A stretch of DNA of 64,000 nt from Actinomadura luteofluorescens (GCF_013409365.1 NZ_JACCBA010000001.1:620001-684000), one strand, 5' to 3'. Counted from the stretch's first letter, positions 40,495 through 49,595 are shown. Program-made: numbers and translations. Notes: generated by a model not told the origin, from the letters alone.

Positions 40495-42036
40495 GTGCAG
40501 CCGCTGCGTCCGGCTGATCCGGCCGCGATCGGCGGCTATCCGCTGCTGGGCCGGTTGGGCGAGGGCGGGATGGGGCTGGTCTATCTGGCGCTGGCCGGTG
40601 GGGGCCGGCACATCGCGTTGAAGGTCGTGCGCGAGGGGTTGGACGACCCGCAAATGCTGGCGCGGTTCCGGCGGGAGGCGCAGACCGTGGCGCGGGTGCG
40701 CAGCCGGTATGCGGCGGCGATGGTCGCCTCTGGCCTGGTCGAGGAGCCGTACTGGCTGGCCACCGAGTATGTGCCCGGTCCGACGCTGCGCCAGGCCGTG
40801 CAGCGGTACGGCCCGCCTCCCGTCGGCACCTGTGTGCGGCTGCTGGCCGCGCTGGCCACGGGCCTGGCCGAGGTGCACGCCCAGGGGGTGGAGCACCGCG
40901 ACGTCAAACCCTCCAATGTGGTGCTCGCCCCCGACGCCCCCAGACTGATCGACTTCGGGATCGCGCGGGGCGAGGACCAGACGCAGATCACCCGCACCGG
41001 GGGCTGGAACGGCACCCCCGGCTACGTCGCGCCGGAGGTTCTGCGCGAGCAGGCGTTCGGCCCGCCCGCCGATGTGTTCTCCCTCGGGGTGACGATCGCC
41101 TACGCCGCCACCGGCCGTCCGCCGTTCGGGGCGGGCCCGGTCGAAGCGGTGCTGCTGCGCACCATCAACGACGAACCCGACCTGGCCGGGCTGCCCGCCG
41201 AGCTGGCGGCACCGCTGGCGGCGGCGATGGCCAAGGACCCCGCTGATCGGCCGACCTCACAAGAGCTGGCCGCGGCATGCAGGGCACCTGCGCGAACGTC
41301 CACAACCGCTGTCAGTGACCGTCCTGCCGTTCCAGGCGGCCTGCAGGACGGATTCGCCAGTGACTCCGCCTACCAGCACATCACCGCGCTGGCAGCGCAG
41401 CCAGTCCCAGCGGACGTGGCAACAGCGGTGCGCCAGGGACTGGTACCGGACGGCCACGGGAGGAAGGGAGCGCGGCGCCGCGCAGGAATCCTCGCCGGTG
41501 CCGCGGCCACCGTCCTGGTCCTGGGATCGGCGGTCGGTTTCCGCTACTTCGGGGGCGGGGACGGCGACAACGGCGACCGGCCGCCCACCGGCCGTCCCGC
41601 CGCCGGCGCGACGGTGACCGCCCCCTCCCGGCCCTCGTTCGAGGGGTCGGTCGCCGATCTGAGCGAGAGCCGCTCCGGCTTCGGCTCGTTCCTGAAGAAC
41701 AACATCGGCCGCAAGGTGCGGCTCAAGGTCGGCCTCGACATGGACCTCAAGATCACCGACGGGAAGGGCGCCGCCATCGACGTGAGCGGCGCCGAACACG
41801 ACAACGTCATCTTCCAGGTCTGGTCCGCCTGCGAGGGCGGCCTTCCCGAGAACGAGAAGCCCGAAATCGGGCGTTGCACCGCCTACCACGTGAACATCGG
41901 CAATGACGAGCGCCCGTGGAAGGGGCTCAACTTCGTGCACGGCGAGTTCACCTTCCAGGGCAACTTCGAGGTGTCCGGCGGACAGGACTACCAGGGCATG
42001 ACCCTCTACTCCCTGCTCCCAGTGGCTGCCGACTGA
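40495..42036 (+). CDS. Membrane Ser/Thr protein kinase (PknB-type) with extracellular domain
   Basis: This 513-aa kinase has glycine loop GEGGMGLVY, Lys43 in ALKVV, catalytic HRDVKPSN with Asp136, DFGIA (153-157) and APE (179-181). After a linker, one membrane helix (331-351) leads to an outer domain of about 150 residues without PASTA repeats. The outer domain (FLKNNIGRKVRLKVGLDMDL, then DNVIFQVWSACEGG with Cys pairs) is compact and beta-rich and may sense a ligand. The GTG at 40495 is the start. No phosphatase or FHA gene is adjacent, though an FHA protein is at 57.1 kb. Confidence 0.93.
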   Translation: MQPLRPADPAAIGGYPLLGRLGEGGMGLVYLALAGGGRHIALKVVREGLDDPQMLARFRREAQTVARVRSRYAAAMVASGLVEEPYWLATEYVPGPTLRQAVQRYGPPPVGTCVRLLAALATGLAEVHAQGVEHRDVKPSNVVLAPDAPRLIDFGIARGEDQTQITRTGGWNGTPGYVAPEVLREQAFGPPADVFSLGVTIAYAATGRPPFGAGPVEAVLLRTINDEPDLAGLPAELAAPLAAAMAKDPADRPTSQELAAACRAPARTSTTAVSDRPAVPGGLQDGFASDSAYQHITALAAQPVPADVATAVRQGLVPDGHGRKGARRRAGILAGAAATVLVLGSAVGFRYFGGGDGDNGDRPPTGRPAAGATVTAPSRPSFEGSVADLSESRSGFGSFLKNNIGRKVRLKVGLDMDLKITDGKGAAIDVSGAEHDNVIFQVWSACEGGLPENEKPEIGRCTAYHVNIGNDERPWKGLNFVHGEFTFQGNFEVSGGQDYQGMTLYSLLPVAAD

Positions 42037-42168
42037 TCCCCACCACCCGGACCGAAGCCCCCACCCCCTCGTTCGGCCGAAGTTGTCGGATTCGGGCCGC
42101 GCTGTTCGTAGCCAGGTTGAGAGGCCGTCCACAGGGGCGGCCGTCGCGATCACAGGAGGCGCCGACCG

Positions 42169-42993
42169 ATGCAGCACTCACAGGCCAAGGTCCACCGGAT
42201 GTCCGAGCTCGTCGAGCCGATCGCCACCGTCACCTACTCCGAGATCCCGAACGAGGCGTTCCTGGCCCTCGGCATGCGCAACTACTGGGACGGATACTTC
42301 GCCGGCCGGGCCGCGCCGCTGGGGCAGGCATCAGCCGAGGTAGTGCACGCGGTCTTCTACAACTTCGCCGGCGGCGAGGTGGCGCGGCACATCCCGTGGG
42401 TCTGGGGGAAGATCACCCCGCAGGAGGCGATCGCCGTGCGCGAGCGGGGCAGCGCCGCCGCGCTGCGGCAGATGATCGGGCAGCTCGCCGACTCCCCCGG
42501 TCTGGCGCGGGCCGCCGATCTCGCCACCCGAGCAGCGGTCAGCGCGCCGACCGAAGGGCGGGCACTGTACGCCGGACTCCGGGCGCTCGACGTCCCCGAG
42601 GAACCGGTCGCCAGGCTCTGGCATGCGGCGACGCTGCTGCGCGAGCACCGCGGGGACGGCCACAACGCCGCACTCCTCGCGCACGGTATCGGCGGCACCG
42701 AAGCCCACGTCCTCATGGCTCTCTCCCTCGGCATGAGGGCCGAGGAGTTCGGCCGGATCCACCACCTGCCCAAGGCGCAACTGGCCGCCGTCGTCGACGG
42801 CCTGCGCGGCCGCGGCCTCGTGACCGCCGACGGCGCGTTCACCGACGTCGGCCGGGAGGCCAAGGAGCGGATCGAGACCCTCACCGACGAGCTGGCGGCA
42901 CCGCCGTACGACGTACTCAGCGCGGACGAACTCGACGAGCTGGTCGCGGAACTCGAGCCGATCGCCGCCGCCGCACGAGACGACGACGACTGA
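42169..42993 (+). CDS. SCO6745-family protein
   Basis: This 274-aa soluble protein matches the actinomycete SCO6745/SalK-like family as far as can be told by eye. The N-terminal half is helical (YWDGYFAGRAAPLGQASAEV ... YNFAGGEVARHIPWVW). The C-terminal half contains a winged-helix-like segment (HLPKAQLAAVVDGLRGRGLV, TADGAFTDVGREAKERIE) resembling MarR proteins. Function is unknown. GGAGG lies nine bases before the ATG. It stands alone between the kinase and the MerR gene. Confidence 0.75.
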   Translation: MQHSQAKVHRMSELVEPIATVTYSEIPNEAFLALGMRNYWDGYFAGRAAPLGQASAEVVHAVFYNFAGGEVARHIPWVWGKITPQEAIAVRERGSAAALRQMIGQLADSPGLARAADLATRAAVSAPTEGRALYAGLRALDVPEEPVARLWHAATLLREHRGDGHNAALLAHGIGGTEAHVLMALSLGMRAEEFGRIHHLPKAQLAAVVDGLRGRGLVTADGAFTDVGREAKERIETLTDELAAPPYDVLSADELDELVAELEPIAAAARDDDD

Positions 42994-43170
42994 GCAGACG
43001 ACCAACAGAGACGCCGCAACCCCAGCCCAGCCGCCGAAGTGTCCAACGTCCTTAGAGGACGAAAGACTTCGGGCTTCTCACCTGTCTTCTGTCCAGCAGC
43101 CCGGCGAGGCTCCCGCGTCCGTGGGCGGGCAAGCGCGCTCTTCGCGGGCCACCCTGGGTAGGGAGTGAGC

Positions 43171-44136
43171 ATGGACGACCTGACAGGTGGGGAGCCGGGT
43201 CCCGACATGAGCGGGCTCGGGGTGGCGGCGGTCGCGCGTCGTCTGGGCGTGGCGCCCTCCACCCTGCGCACTTGGGATCACCACTACGGCGTAGGCCCGA
43301 CGGGCGGCGGCTCTGAAAGGCAGCACCGCTACACCCCGGCCGACGTTGCCCGGCTGGAGACCATGCAGCAGATGATCTCCGCGGGAGCGCCGCCGGCGGA
43401 GGCGGCCGAGGCGGTCCTGCGGACGCCGCACGGACAGGAGCAGGAACCACGGAGCCACGACGCGGCCGCCGCACACGGTGCTCTGGACATCTCTGCCATC
43501 GAGCACGCCGCTTCGCTAGCCTCGCGGATCCGGAACCTCGCGGATGCGACCATGGCGCTGGACGAGCTCGTGATGACCGGCATCCTGGAATCAGCCCTGC
43601 GGCAAGAGGGCGTCACTGCGACGTGGGAACAGGTGATCGCACCGGTCCTCGTCGACCTCGGAAGCAGGCATTCGACAACCGGCGAGTACATAGAGGTGGA
43701 ACACCTTCTGTCGGCCGTGGTGTCGCGCTGTCTCCTTGCAGTGACGTCGCCTCAGGCGCAGTTTTCAGCAGGCCGGCTTCGCAGTCCCGTGGTGCTGGCA
43801 TGCGCCCCGGACGAGGAGCACACCCTGCCGCTCCTCGTGCTGGCGGCCGCCCTGGCCGAGACCGGCGCGGCGAGACTCATGCTGGGTGCGCGGGTGCCGG
43901 CATCGGCCCTGGCAGCCGCGGTCAGACGGTCTGGGGCGCGCGCGGCGTTCGTGTGGTCGCAGACGTCCGAGACCGGTGACCCGTCCTGGCTCACCGACCT
44001 GGCCACCACGAATCCCGCGCTGCAGGTGGTGGTCGGGGGCCCGGGCTGGGCCCGTGACCGGCTCCCGCCCGGGGTGCCCTTCGCGTCATCGGTGTCCATG
44101 GCGCTCGGAACGTTGCTCGCAGCAGCCTCCCACTGA
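43171..44136 (+). CDS. MerR-family regulator with altered B12-binding (CarH/LitR-like) sensor
   Basis: This 321-aa regulator has a MerR HTH at 16-75 (GVAAVARRLGVAPSTLRTWD, HRYTPADVARLETMQQMI). A helical bundle at 110-190 and a Rossmann-like domain at 205-321 follow the CarH/LitR plan. In the photoreceptor family the bundle carries Wx9EH; here it is His167-x9-Glu177-His178. The cobalamin motif ExHxxG appears as EEHTLP (215-220): the ligand His217 is kept and the Gly is Pro. B12 binding may persist without classic photochemistry. The ATG at 43171 has GGGAG five bases before it. Confidence 0.85.
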   Translation: MDDLTGGEPGPDMSGLGVAAVARRLGVAPSTLRTWDHHYGVGPTGGGSERQHRYTPADVARLETMQQMISAGAPPAEAAEAVLRTPHGQEQEPRSHDAAAAHGALDISAIEHAASLASRIRNLADATMALDELVMTGILESALRQEGVTATWEQVIAPVLVDLGSRHSTTGEYIEVEHLLSAVVSRCLLAVTSPQAQFSAGRLRSPVVLACAPDEEHTLPLLVLAAALAETGAARLMLGARVPASALAAAVRRSGARAAFVWSQTSETGDPSWLTDLATTNPALQVVVGGPGWARDRLPPGVPFASSVSMALGTLLAAASH

Positions 44137-44340
44137 CCGCAGAATCGCTTCTCCGCCGCCTCGTCGACGGAATCGCGGAGAAGCAGGGATTTGCCGCTCC
44201 CCTGCTCGCCGTCCACCAGCATCACCCTGCCGGCCCCTCGCCGGGCACGCCGCGGCAGGCCGCCAACGATCTTCTGCTCCGCCGCACGCCCGTGCACGGC
44301 CTCCCGGACGGATGAACGCTCGTTGGTCCCTGGCATGCCG
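44137..44340 (-). pseudogene. Fragment of a LuxR/AAA-type ATPase gene
   Basis: On the minus strand a frame begins MPGTNERSSVREAVHGRAAE, continues QKIVGGLPRRARRGAG and then RVMLVDGEQGSGKSLLLRDS, a good Walker A with the usual N-terminal lead of LuxR-type (LAL) regulators, and VDEAAEKRF. After about 70 residues it runs into the 3' end of the MerR gene and loses similarity. The remaining 800 or so codons are absent. The rest of this gap to 44461 shows no gene. Confidence 0.65.
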
Positions 44341-44461
44341 CCGTGGTTCCTCGCCGAACACCTCGTGGACACGCCCCTCGTACCGACCGCGCAGGAGGGG
44401 GGAGCCCGTGGAGGGGGCACGGAGGGATCCCACCTCTGCGCTCCGGGGAACCGCGCACGTG

Positions 44462-45907
44462 TCAGCCGCGGTAGGCCTCGAGGAGGCGGAGCCAGACTTC
44501 GCTGATGGACGGGAAGCACGGGACGGCGTGCCAGAGCCGGGCGACGGGTACCTGTGCGGCGACGGCGACGGTGGCCGAGTGGATCAGTTCCTCGACGCCG
44601 GGCCCGACCATGGTGACGCCGAGCAGGTGGCCGTGGTCCTCGTCGACGACCATGCGGGCGCGCCCGGTGTAGCCGTCGGCGTACAGCCCGGCCCCCGCCA
44701 CCTTCCGCCCGGGATCGACGTCGACCACGCGGATCCGGTGCCCGGCGCGTTCGGCCTGGTCGGCGGTCAGGCCAACCGAGCCGGCCGGCGGGTCGCAGAA
44801 GAACACCTGCGGGACCGCGCGGTGGTCGGCGGTGACCGCGTGGGCACCCCACGGCGCGGTGTCGAGGGGTTGCCCCGCGGCGCGAGCGGCGATCGCGGCG
44901 CCGGCGATGCGAGCCTGGTACTTGCCCTGGTGGGTGAGCAGTGCGTGATGGTTGACGTCGCCGAGGGCGTACAGCCAGCCATCGCCGAGAGCGCGCACGG
45001 CGCAGGTGTCGTCGACGTCCAGCCACGAGCCGGGCTCCAGGCCGACTGTCTGCAGGCCGATGTCGTCGGTCAGGGGCCGGCGGCCAGTGGCGAACAGCAC
45101 CTCATCGGCCTCCAGGTCGGCACCGTCTCCGAGGCTCAGAGTGACCGGCCCGGCGCCGCCCGGGCGGCGTGTCCCGGTGACGGTGGTACCGATCCGCACG
45201 TCGATCCCGGCCTGGGTGAACGCGCGGGCGATCATCTCCCCGGCGAAGGGCTCCATCCGGGGCAGCAGTCCGTCCGTCCGGGCGAGCAGCGTGACGGACG
45301 AGCCCAGCCCCTGCCAGGCACTGGCCATCTCCACTCCGACTCCACCGCCGCCGACCACGGCGAGCCGTTCGGGGACGGTGTGCGCGTCGGTGGCCTCCCG
45401 GTTGGTCCAGGGACGCGCCTCGGCCAGGCCGGGCAGCTCTGGCAGGACCGGGCGGCTCCCGGTGCAGATCGCCACCGCCTGTCGGGCGGTCAGGGTGACC
45501 GTCGCTCCGTCCGGTGTCTCCACCGCGACCCGGCGGGCTCCGTCGAGCCGTCCGTGCCCGCGGATCAGGTCGGCGCCGATGCTCTTGAGAAAGTTCGCCT
45601 GCCCGTCGTCGGTCCAGTCGCTCACCCACTCGTCCCGGCGGGCGAACACGGCGGAGGCGTCCACGTGCCCGGTCACGGCCTGGCGTGCTCCGGCGACGCG
45701 GCGGGCGTCGGCGGCCGCCACGACCGGCCGCAGCATCGCCTTGCTGGGGATGCACGCCCAGTACGAGCACTCACCCCCGACCAGCTCCCGCTCCACCGCC
45801 GCCACGCTGAGCCCGGCGGCACGGGCGCGGTCGGCGACGGTCTGCCCGATCGGCCCCGTGCCGATCACGATCACGTCGTAGGTCTCTTCCGCTGGTGACC
45901 TGTTCAT
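44462..45907 (-). CDS. Lipoamide-dehydrogenase-like FAD/NAD(P) disulfide oxidoreductase
   Basis: This 481-aa class I flavoprotein disulfide reductase has the FAD motif DVIVIGTGPIGQTVADRARA, redox-active CSYWAC (Cys47 and Cys52, followed by IPSKAML), NAD(P) loop VVGGGGVGVEMASAWQGLG, and the second FAD strand YALGDVNHHALLTHQGKYQ. The C-terminal base region is HAVPCFPSISEVWLRLLE, a lengthened form of the HPT..E motif. The six-residue CxxxxC is as in dihydrolipoamide dehydrogenase. It is the last gene of the operon that also encodes a lipoyl carrier, so it could reoxidise or reduce that lipoyl group. Its ATG overlaps the VOC stop. Confidence 0.9.
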   Translation of the reverse strand: MNRSPAEETYDVIVIGTGPIGQTVADRARAAGLSVAAVERELVGGECSYWACIPSKAMLRPVVAAADARRVAGARQAVTGHVDASAVFARRDEWVSDWTDDGQANFLKSIGADLIRGHGRLDGARRVAVETPDGATVTLTARQAVAICTGSRPVLPELPGLAEARPWTNREATDAHTVPERLAVVGGGGVGVEMASAWQGLGSSVTLLARTDGLLPRMEPFAGEMIARAFTQAGIDVRIGTTVTGTRRPGGAGPVTLSLGDGADLEADEVLFATGRRPLTDDIGLQTVGLEPGSWLDVDDTCAVRALGDGWLYALGDVNHHALLTHQGKYQARIAGAAIAARAAGQPLDTAPWGAHAVTADHRAVPQVFFCDPPAGSVGLTADQAERAGHRIRVVDVDPGRKVAGAGLYADGYTGRARMVVDEDHGHLLGVTMVGPGVEELIHSATVAVAAQVPVARLWHAVPCFPSISEVWLRLLEAYRG

Positions 45908-46392
45908 CGTGTCATCCCTTCTCTCGGCTCGGTGTGATGTGGCTCCGCGCCGCCCGCGGCTTGGGACGGGCGGAAGCCGATCTCCTGGATCGCCCAGGCG
46001 TTGCCGTCCGGGTCGGCGAAGTCGGCGAGGCTGGCGTAATCGCGGCGTTCAGGGTCGGTCCCCGGCCGCCAATCGCCTTTCCAGTCGTCGATAGGTGACT
46101 TGTGCCGGATGGCGCTGATCTCGACGCCGCGTTCGGTGAGCTCGCGGTGGGCGGCTTCGATGTCGGTGACGGCCAGGTAGGTGGCACGTGCGGATCCGGG
46201 TGCCGCGTCGGTGAGGCCGACACCGATCTGGACCGAGCAGGACGATCCGGGCGGCGTGAGCTGGACGACGCGGAAGCCGGGGGCGGGGTGGTAGTCGACG
46301 TCGAGGGTGAAGCCGGCCCGCCGGATGTAGAAGGCCGCCGCCCGGTCGACGTCGCCGACGGACAGGGTGACGACCTGGAGCCGGTAGTCCAT
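45904..46392 (-). CDS. VOC (glyoxalase/dioxygenase-fold) family protein
   Basis: This 162-aa protein is formed of two beta-alpha-beta-beta-beta halves: VVTLSVGDVDRAAAFYIRRA and ATYLAVTDIEAAHRELTERG, ending FADPDGNAWAIQEI, where the Glu is the usual metal ligand. Members are metalloenzymes or binding proteins for glyoxals, antibiotics and thiol conjugates. The start codon overlaps the GcvH stop, and the stop overlaps the flavoprotein start, so it is tightly coupled to both. Confidence 0.9.
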   Translation of the reverse strand: MDYRLQVVTLSVGDVDRAAAFYIRRAGFTLDVDYHPAPGFRVVQLTPPGSSCSVQIGVGLTDAAPGSARATYLAVTDIEAAHRELTERGVEISAIRHKSPIDDWKGDWRPGTDPERRDYASLADFADPDGNAWAIQEIGFRPSQAAGGAEPHHTEPREGMTR

Positions 46393-46790
46393 CAGGCGCC
46401 TGCCAGGTCGCGGTAGGCGCGGGCGTCCATCAGGGCGGCGAGTCGCCCGTCCAGCGTCGCCGGATCGGTTTCGACCTCGAACATCCAGCCCCGGCCGTAC
46501 GGGTCGGTGTTGACGAGTTCGGGCATGCGGGGAAGGTCGTCGTTGCGGGTACGGACCGTTCCCGTGAGGGGCGTGATCAGGTCGCTGACGCTCTTGACCG
46601 ATTCGATGTCGCCGCAGGCCTCACCCGCCTCGACCGTGTCACCGGGCCCGGGCAGGGTCACGGCGACCACGTCACCGAGGGACTGCTGGGCGTAGTCGGT
46701 CACTCCGACCCGGACCAGGCCGGTGCCGGGGTCGGGCCGGACCCAGAGATGATCGTCGCTGTACTTCAGATCGGCCGGGATGTCGGACAT
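46392..46790 (-). CDS. GcvH-like lipoyl carrier protein (orphan)
   Basis: This 132-aa protein has the glycine cleavage H fold: KYSDDHLWVRPD, GVTDYAQQSLGDVVAVTLPG and GDIESVKSVSDLITPLTGTV, with the lipoylated Lys66 in ESVKSVSD and a downstream ELVNTDPYGRGWMFEVE. No gcvP, gcvT or lipoate ligase is nearby, so it is not in a glycine cleavage operon. GGGAGG lies four bases before the ATG at 46790. The frame stays open upstream to an ATG at 46955 that has its own GAGGA, so a form with 55 extra residues is possible. A partnership with the flavoprotein two genes on is inferred. Confidence 0.9.
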   Translation of the reverse strand: MSDIPADLKYSDDHLWVRPDPGTGLVRVGVTDYAQQSLGDVVAVTLPGPGDTVEAGEACGDIESVKSVSDLITPLTGTVRTRNDDLPRMPELVNTDPYGRGWMFEVETDPATLDGRLAALMDARAYRDLAGA

Positions 46791-46967
46791 CGTTCCTCCC
46801 GTCGAAGCCCGGCGGAGTGCCAGGCGTGCCGCGGCGGTCACGGCGTGCCGGATCAAGGCGTTGATGCTGGTCTGTCCTGGTGTCCTGGGGACGAGGACGG
46901 CGGGGACCGGGCCGTCGCCCGGGCTTACGGCGAAAGGCTTCTCGTCGATCGTCATGGTGTTCCTCGC

Positions 46968-48698
46968 CTACATGTCCAGGACGATGTCGGTGCGGGGCCT
47001 GGCGCAGCAGATGAGCACCTGCCCGTCGGGCGGGGGTTCCAGCGGGTCCGGCGCGTAGGCGATGTCGCCGGAGAGCAGGGGCGTGGCGCAGGTGTGGCAC
47101 ACGCCGGTACGGCAGCTCCAGCGGGTGGGGACATCGCAGGCGTCGGCGAGGTCGAGCACGCTGCCTCGTCCGGTCGCGAACGGCACGGAGATACCGCTGC
47201 GGGCGAAGACGACCTCCGGGCCGGTTCCGGCGGGCCCGGGCGGCGGGTGGGGCGGCCTGCGGCGCTGCCCGGTGAGCCCGGGATTGGTCGAGGGCAGCGC
47301 CCCGAACAGTTCGGTGCGGATGCGACCGGCGTCGAGGCCGAGGCCGGTGAGAGCCTCGCGAATGTCGGTCATGAACGGGGCCGGCCCGCAGATGTACGCG
47401 CTGGCGTCAGCCGGTACGGCCAGCGCCCTCAGCGTGTCTTCGGTAAGGCGTCCAGGCGCGGCGTGGGCGAGGCTCCGCTCGGCGGGTGTGGCGGCGCTGT
47501 AGAAGACGTGCTGGTGGACGTGCGGCAGAGAGGCGAGCAGAGCCTGCGCCTCGGCGGCCAGCGCATGCTCGCGGGGTCCCCGGGCACCGTGCAGCCACCA
47601 GATGTCGCGGTCACTGCGAGCGGTGGCGAGTGCGTGCAGCATGGACAACACCGGCGTGACGCCGATCCCGGCGGAGATGAGCAGGACCGGGCCGGTGCCA
47701 CTGTCGAGGACGAAGTCGCCCCGAGGCGCCGCCACATCGAGGACCGCACCCGCTCGTACGCCGCCGGTCAGATAGCGGCTGACGAGGCCGTGCGGCTCCC
47801 GTTTGACGCTGATCCGGTAGGTGCCGGCATCGGGAGCGGACGACAGCGAGTAGCTGCGCACCGGAGCGGGCGGGCCCTCGCCGGGGATCCGCAGCGTCAG
47901 ATACTGACCGGCCCGGGCGGCGGGCAGCGGGCTTCCGTCCGGCGCGGCCAGGTAGATCGACGACACGGCGCCGGTCTCGGGGACCACTTCGGTCACGCGA
48001 AGCGGCCGGAACCCCGTCCATCCCGGGACGGTGTCCTGGGCGGCGGCGGCCAGCAGGTCCCGGAACGATCCCTGCCAGCCGGGGCTCAGCGCCGGAATCC
48101 GAGACGCGTCGAGCAGCCTGGCGGGGTCGCGACCGGGCAGGTAGAGCAGCGCGTCGGCCTCGGCCACGGTCACCCCGTACGGACCGGTCCGGGTCTTGAT
48201 GATCTGGTCCCCCGCCTGGATCCGCCCCTCGTGGACGACCCGCATGTAGAAGCCGGGCCGGTGGTGGGCGACCAGCAACGCGGGCAGTTCCGGCTCGCCC
48301 GTCCGAAGGCCCACCCGGTAGCAGGTGACCCGTGGCTGGGTGACCTCGAACTCGGCCGTGCCGATCCGGTACCGGTCACCGATGCAGACCTCGTCGTCCG
48401 GCAGGCCGTCGACGGAGAGGTTCTCCCCGAAATGGCCGTAGCCGAAGTCGTCCCGGCCGAAGTAGCGCCGCCAGTACTCTTGCGACTGGATCTGATAGAC
48501 GAGTACGGCCCGCTGCTCACCGCCGTGCCCGTCCCTGTCGCCTTGACCGTCGCCGTCGATGTTCAGCCGGCGCACCGTCGCCGGCCCGGCCACCGCGTGT
48601 TTCCACACGCCGGTGTGGACGGTCCTGCCCTGCCAGGACACGTCCTTCGGCATGCCGACGTTCACCGAGAGCAGCACCGGCCTGGCGGTGCCCGTCAT
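46968..48698 (-). CDS. MOSC - FAD/NAD reductase - 2Fe-2S ferredoxin fusion
   Basis: This 576-aa three-part protein has residues 1-220 as a YiiM-like MOSC domain (YGHFGENLSVDGLPDDEV, QPRVTCYRVGLR with the molybdenum-cofactor Cys, plus the 3-alpha segment). Residues 230-460 are a ferredoxin-NADP reductase-like domain (PVRSYSLSSAPD FAD motif, LLISAGIGVTPVLSMLHALA, YICGPAPFM). The end is a plant-type 2Fe-2S ferredoxin with CRTGVCHTC and a final ICCARP. It would carry electrons from NAD(P)H to the Mo centre or act on N-hydroxylated or sulfur substrates. The ATG at 48698 overlaps the DUF427 stop. Confidence 0.92.
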   Translation of the reverse strand: MTGTARPVLLSVNVGMPKDVSWQGRTVHTGVWKHAVAGPATVRRLNIDGDGQGDRDGHGGEQRAVLVYQIQSQEYWRRYFGRDDFGYGHFGENLSVDGLPDDEVCIGDRYRIGTAEFEVTQPRVTCYRVGLRTGEPELPALLVAHHRPGFYMRVVHEGRIQAGDQIIKTRTGPYGVTVAEADALLYLPGRDPARLLDASRIPALSPGWQGSFRDLLAAAAQDTVPGWTGFRPLRVTEVVPETGAVSSIYLAAPDGSPLPAARAGQYLTLRIPGEGPPAPVRSYSLSSAPDAGTYRISVKREPHGLVSRYLTGGVRAGAVLDVAAPRGDFVLDSGTGPVLLISAGIGVTPVLSMLHALATARSDRDIWWLHGARGPREHALAAEAQALLASLPHVHQHVFYSAATPAERSLAHAAPGRLTEDTLRALAVPADASAYICGPAPFMTDIREALTGLGLDAGRIRTELFGALPSTNPGLTGQRRRPPHPPPGPAGTGPEVVFARSGISVPFATGRGSVLDLADACDVPTRWSCRTGVCHTCATPLLSGDIAYAPDPLEPPPDGQVLICCARPRTDIVLDM

Positions 48699-49564
48699 GG
48701 CTGCCCGCCGGAACCCGCCTCGTCCAGGGTGAGGTCGCGGTCGACGCCGTGCGGAAGGACGGTCTGGCCGGGCTCGAGCCTCAGCCGGGTGCCGTCCAGC
48801 TCCATCTCGGTCTTGTCCGGTTCGAAGGAGACCATGCCGGAGATGCGCCGCACCTCGGTCCAGGCGTCCTCGTATGACCACGCCGCCTTGCGGGCGTCGG
48901 CGATGTTGTAGTAGCTGCACAGGCCTTTGTAGGGGCAGAAGGTCTGGCCCTTCGCCGGAGTCAGCGCGTCGGCGGCGATGTCGGCGCGGGGAACGTACCA
49001 GCGGGGCGCGAACCCCGACTCGTAGAGGACCAGCGGGCGCCTGGTGTCGGCGATGACCCGCTCCTGGTGCCGCACGACGAGATGGCGGCTGGTCTGGCGG
49101 ATGTCGATGCGGTGGTAGGGGTCGGCGGCGTGCCCGACGATCCGCTCGTCCTCTTCGTAGAAGGCGTCCATGGCCCGCCACGCGAAGGCCACCCGTCCCT
49201 TCAGGCCGCCAGCGTGGCCGGGCAGGTCGGTGTGCCGCCAGGCCGCGCGCGGCACGCTGTGCGCGCCCGCTCGCACGGTGTACCAGGAGGTTGGGCCCAG
49301 GTCGCGGTGGTGCGTGACGTGCTCGACGGGCTCCAGCGCGCCGTCGGCGATGTCGCCGAGCGGGAAGTACGCGACCGGGTAGCGGCCGGGCTCGTGCAGC
49401 AGCACGACGTCCTCGCTGTCGGCGATCCAGACACCGCCGTACCGGACCCGCATCCGCCGGCGCAGCGGCTCGGCGAACAGCAGTCGCTCCGGGAGCGGGC
49501 CGGGGACCAGGAAGTGGCCGATCGCGCCGAGGCCGAGCGGGCCCTGCTGCCAGGAAAGACCCAT
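48695..49564 (-). CDS. Tandem DUF427 protein
   Basis: This 289-aa protein has two DUF427 copies. The first is near 36-125 (VRYGGVWIADSEDVVLLHEP ... YPVAYFPLGDIADGAL). The second is near 160-255 (VVRHQERVIADTRRPLVLYE ... TFCPYKGLCSYYNIADA), and only the second keeps the Cys-Pro-Tyr-Lys-Gly...Cys pattern. Biochemical function is unknown; it is common in actinomycetes beside oxidoreductases. It starts 31 bases after the SDR gene and is coupled to the MOSC fusion by a four-base overlap. Confidence 0.88.
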   Translation of the reverse strand: MGLSWQQGPLGLGAIGHFLVPGPLPERLLFAEPLRRRMRVRYGGVWIADSEDVVLLHEPGRYPVAYFPLGDIADGALEPVEHVTHHRDLGPTSWYTVRAGAHSVPRAAWRHTDLPGHAGGLKGRVAFAWRAMDAFYEEDERIVGHAADPYHRIDIRQTSRHLVVRHQERVIADTRRPLVLYESGFAPRWYVPRADIAADALTPAKGQTFCPYKGLCSYYNIADARKAAWSYEDAWTEVRRISGMVSFEPDKTEMELDGTRLRLEPGQTVLPHGVDRDLTLDEAGSGGQP

Positions 49565-49595
49565 CGTCAGGCTCCTTTCCGGTAGTTCGGTGATG

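Noticed and set aside
43886..45898. 670-codon plus-strand frame opposite the flavoprotein disulfide reductase
   Set aside because: It is antisense to a clear reductase gene and shows no protein-like pattern.
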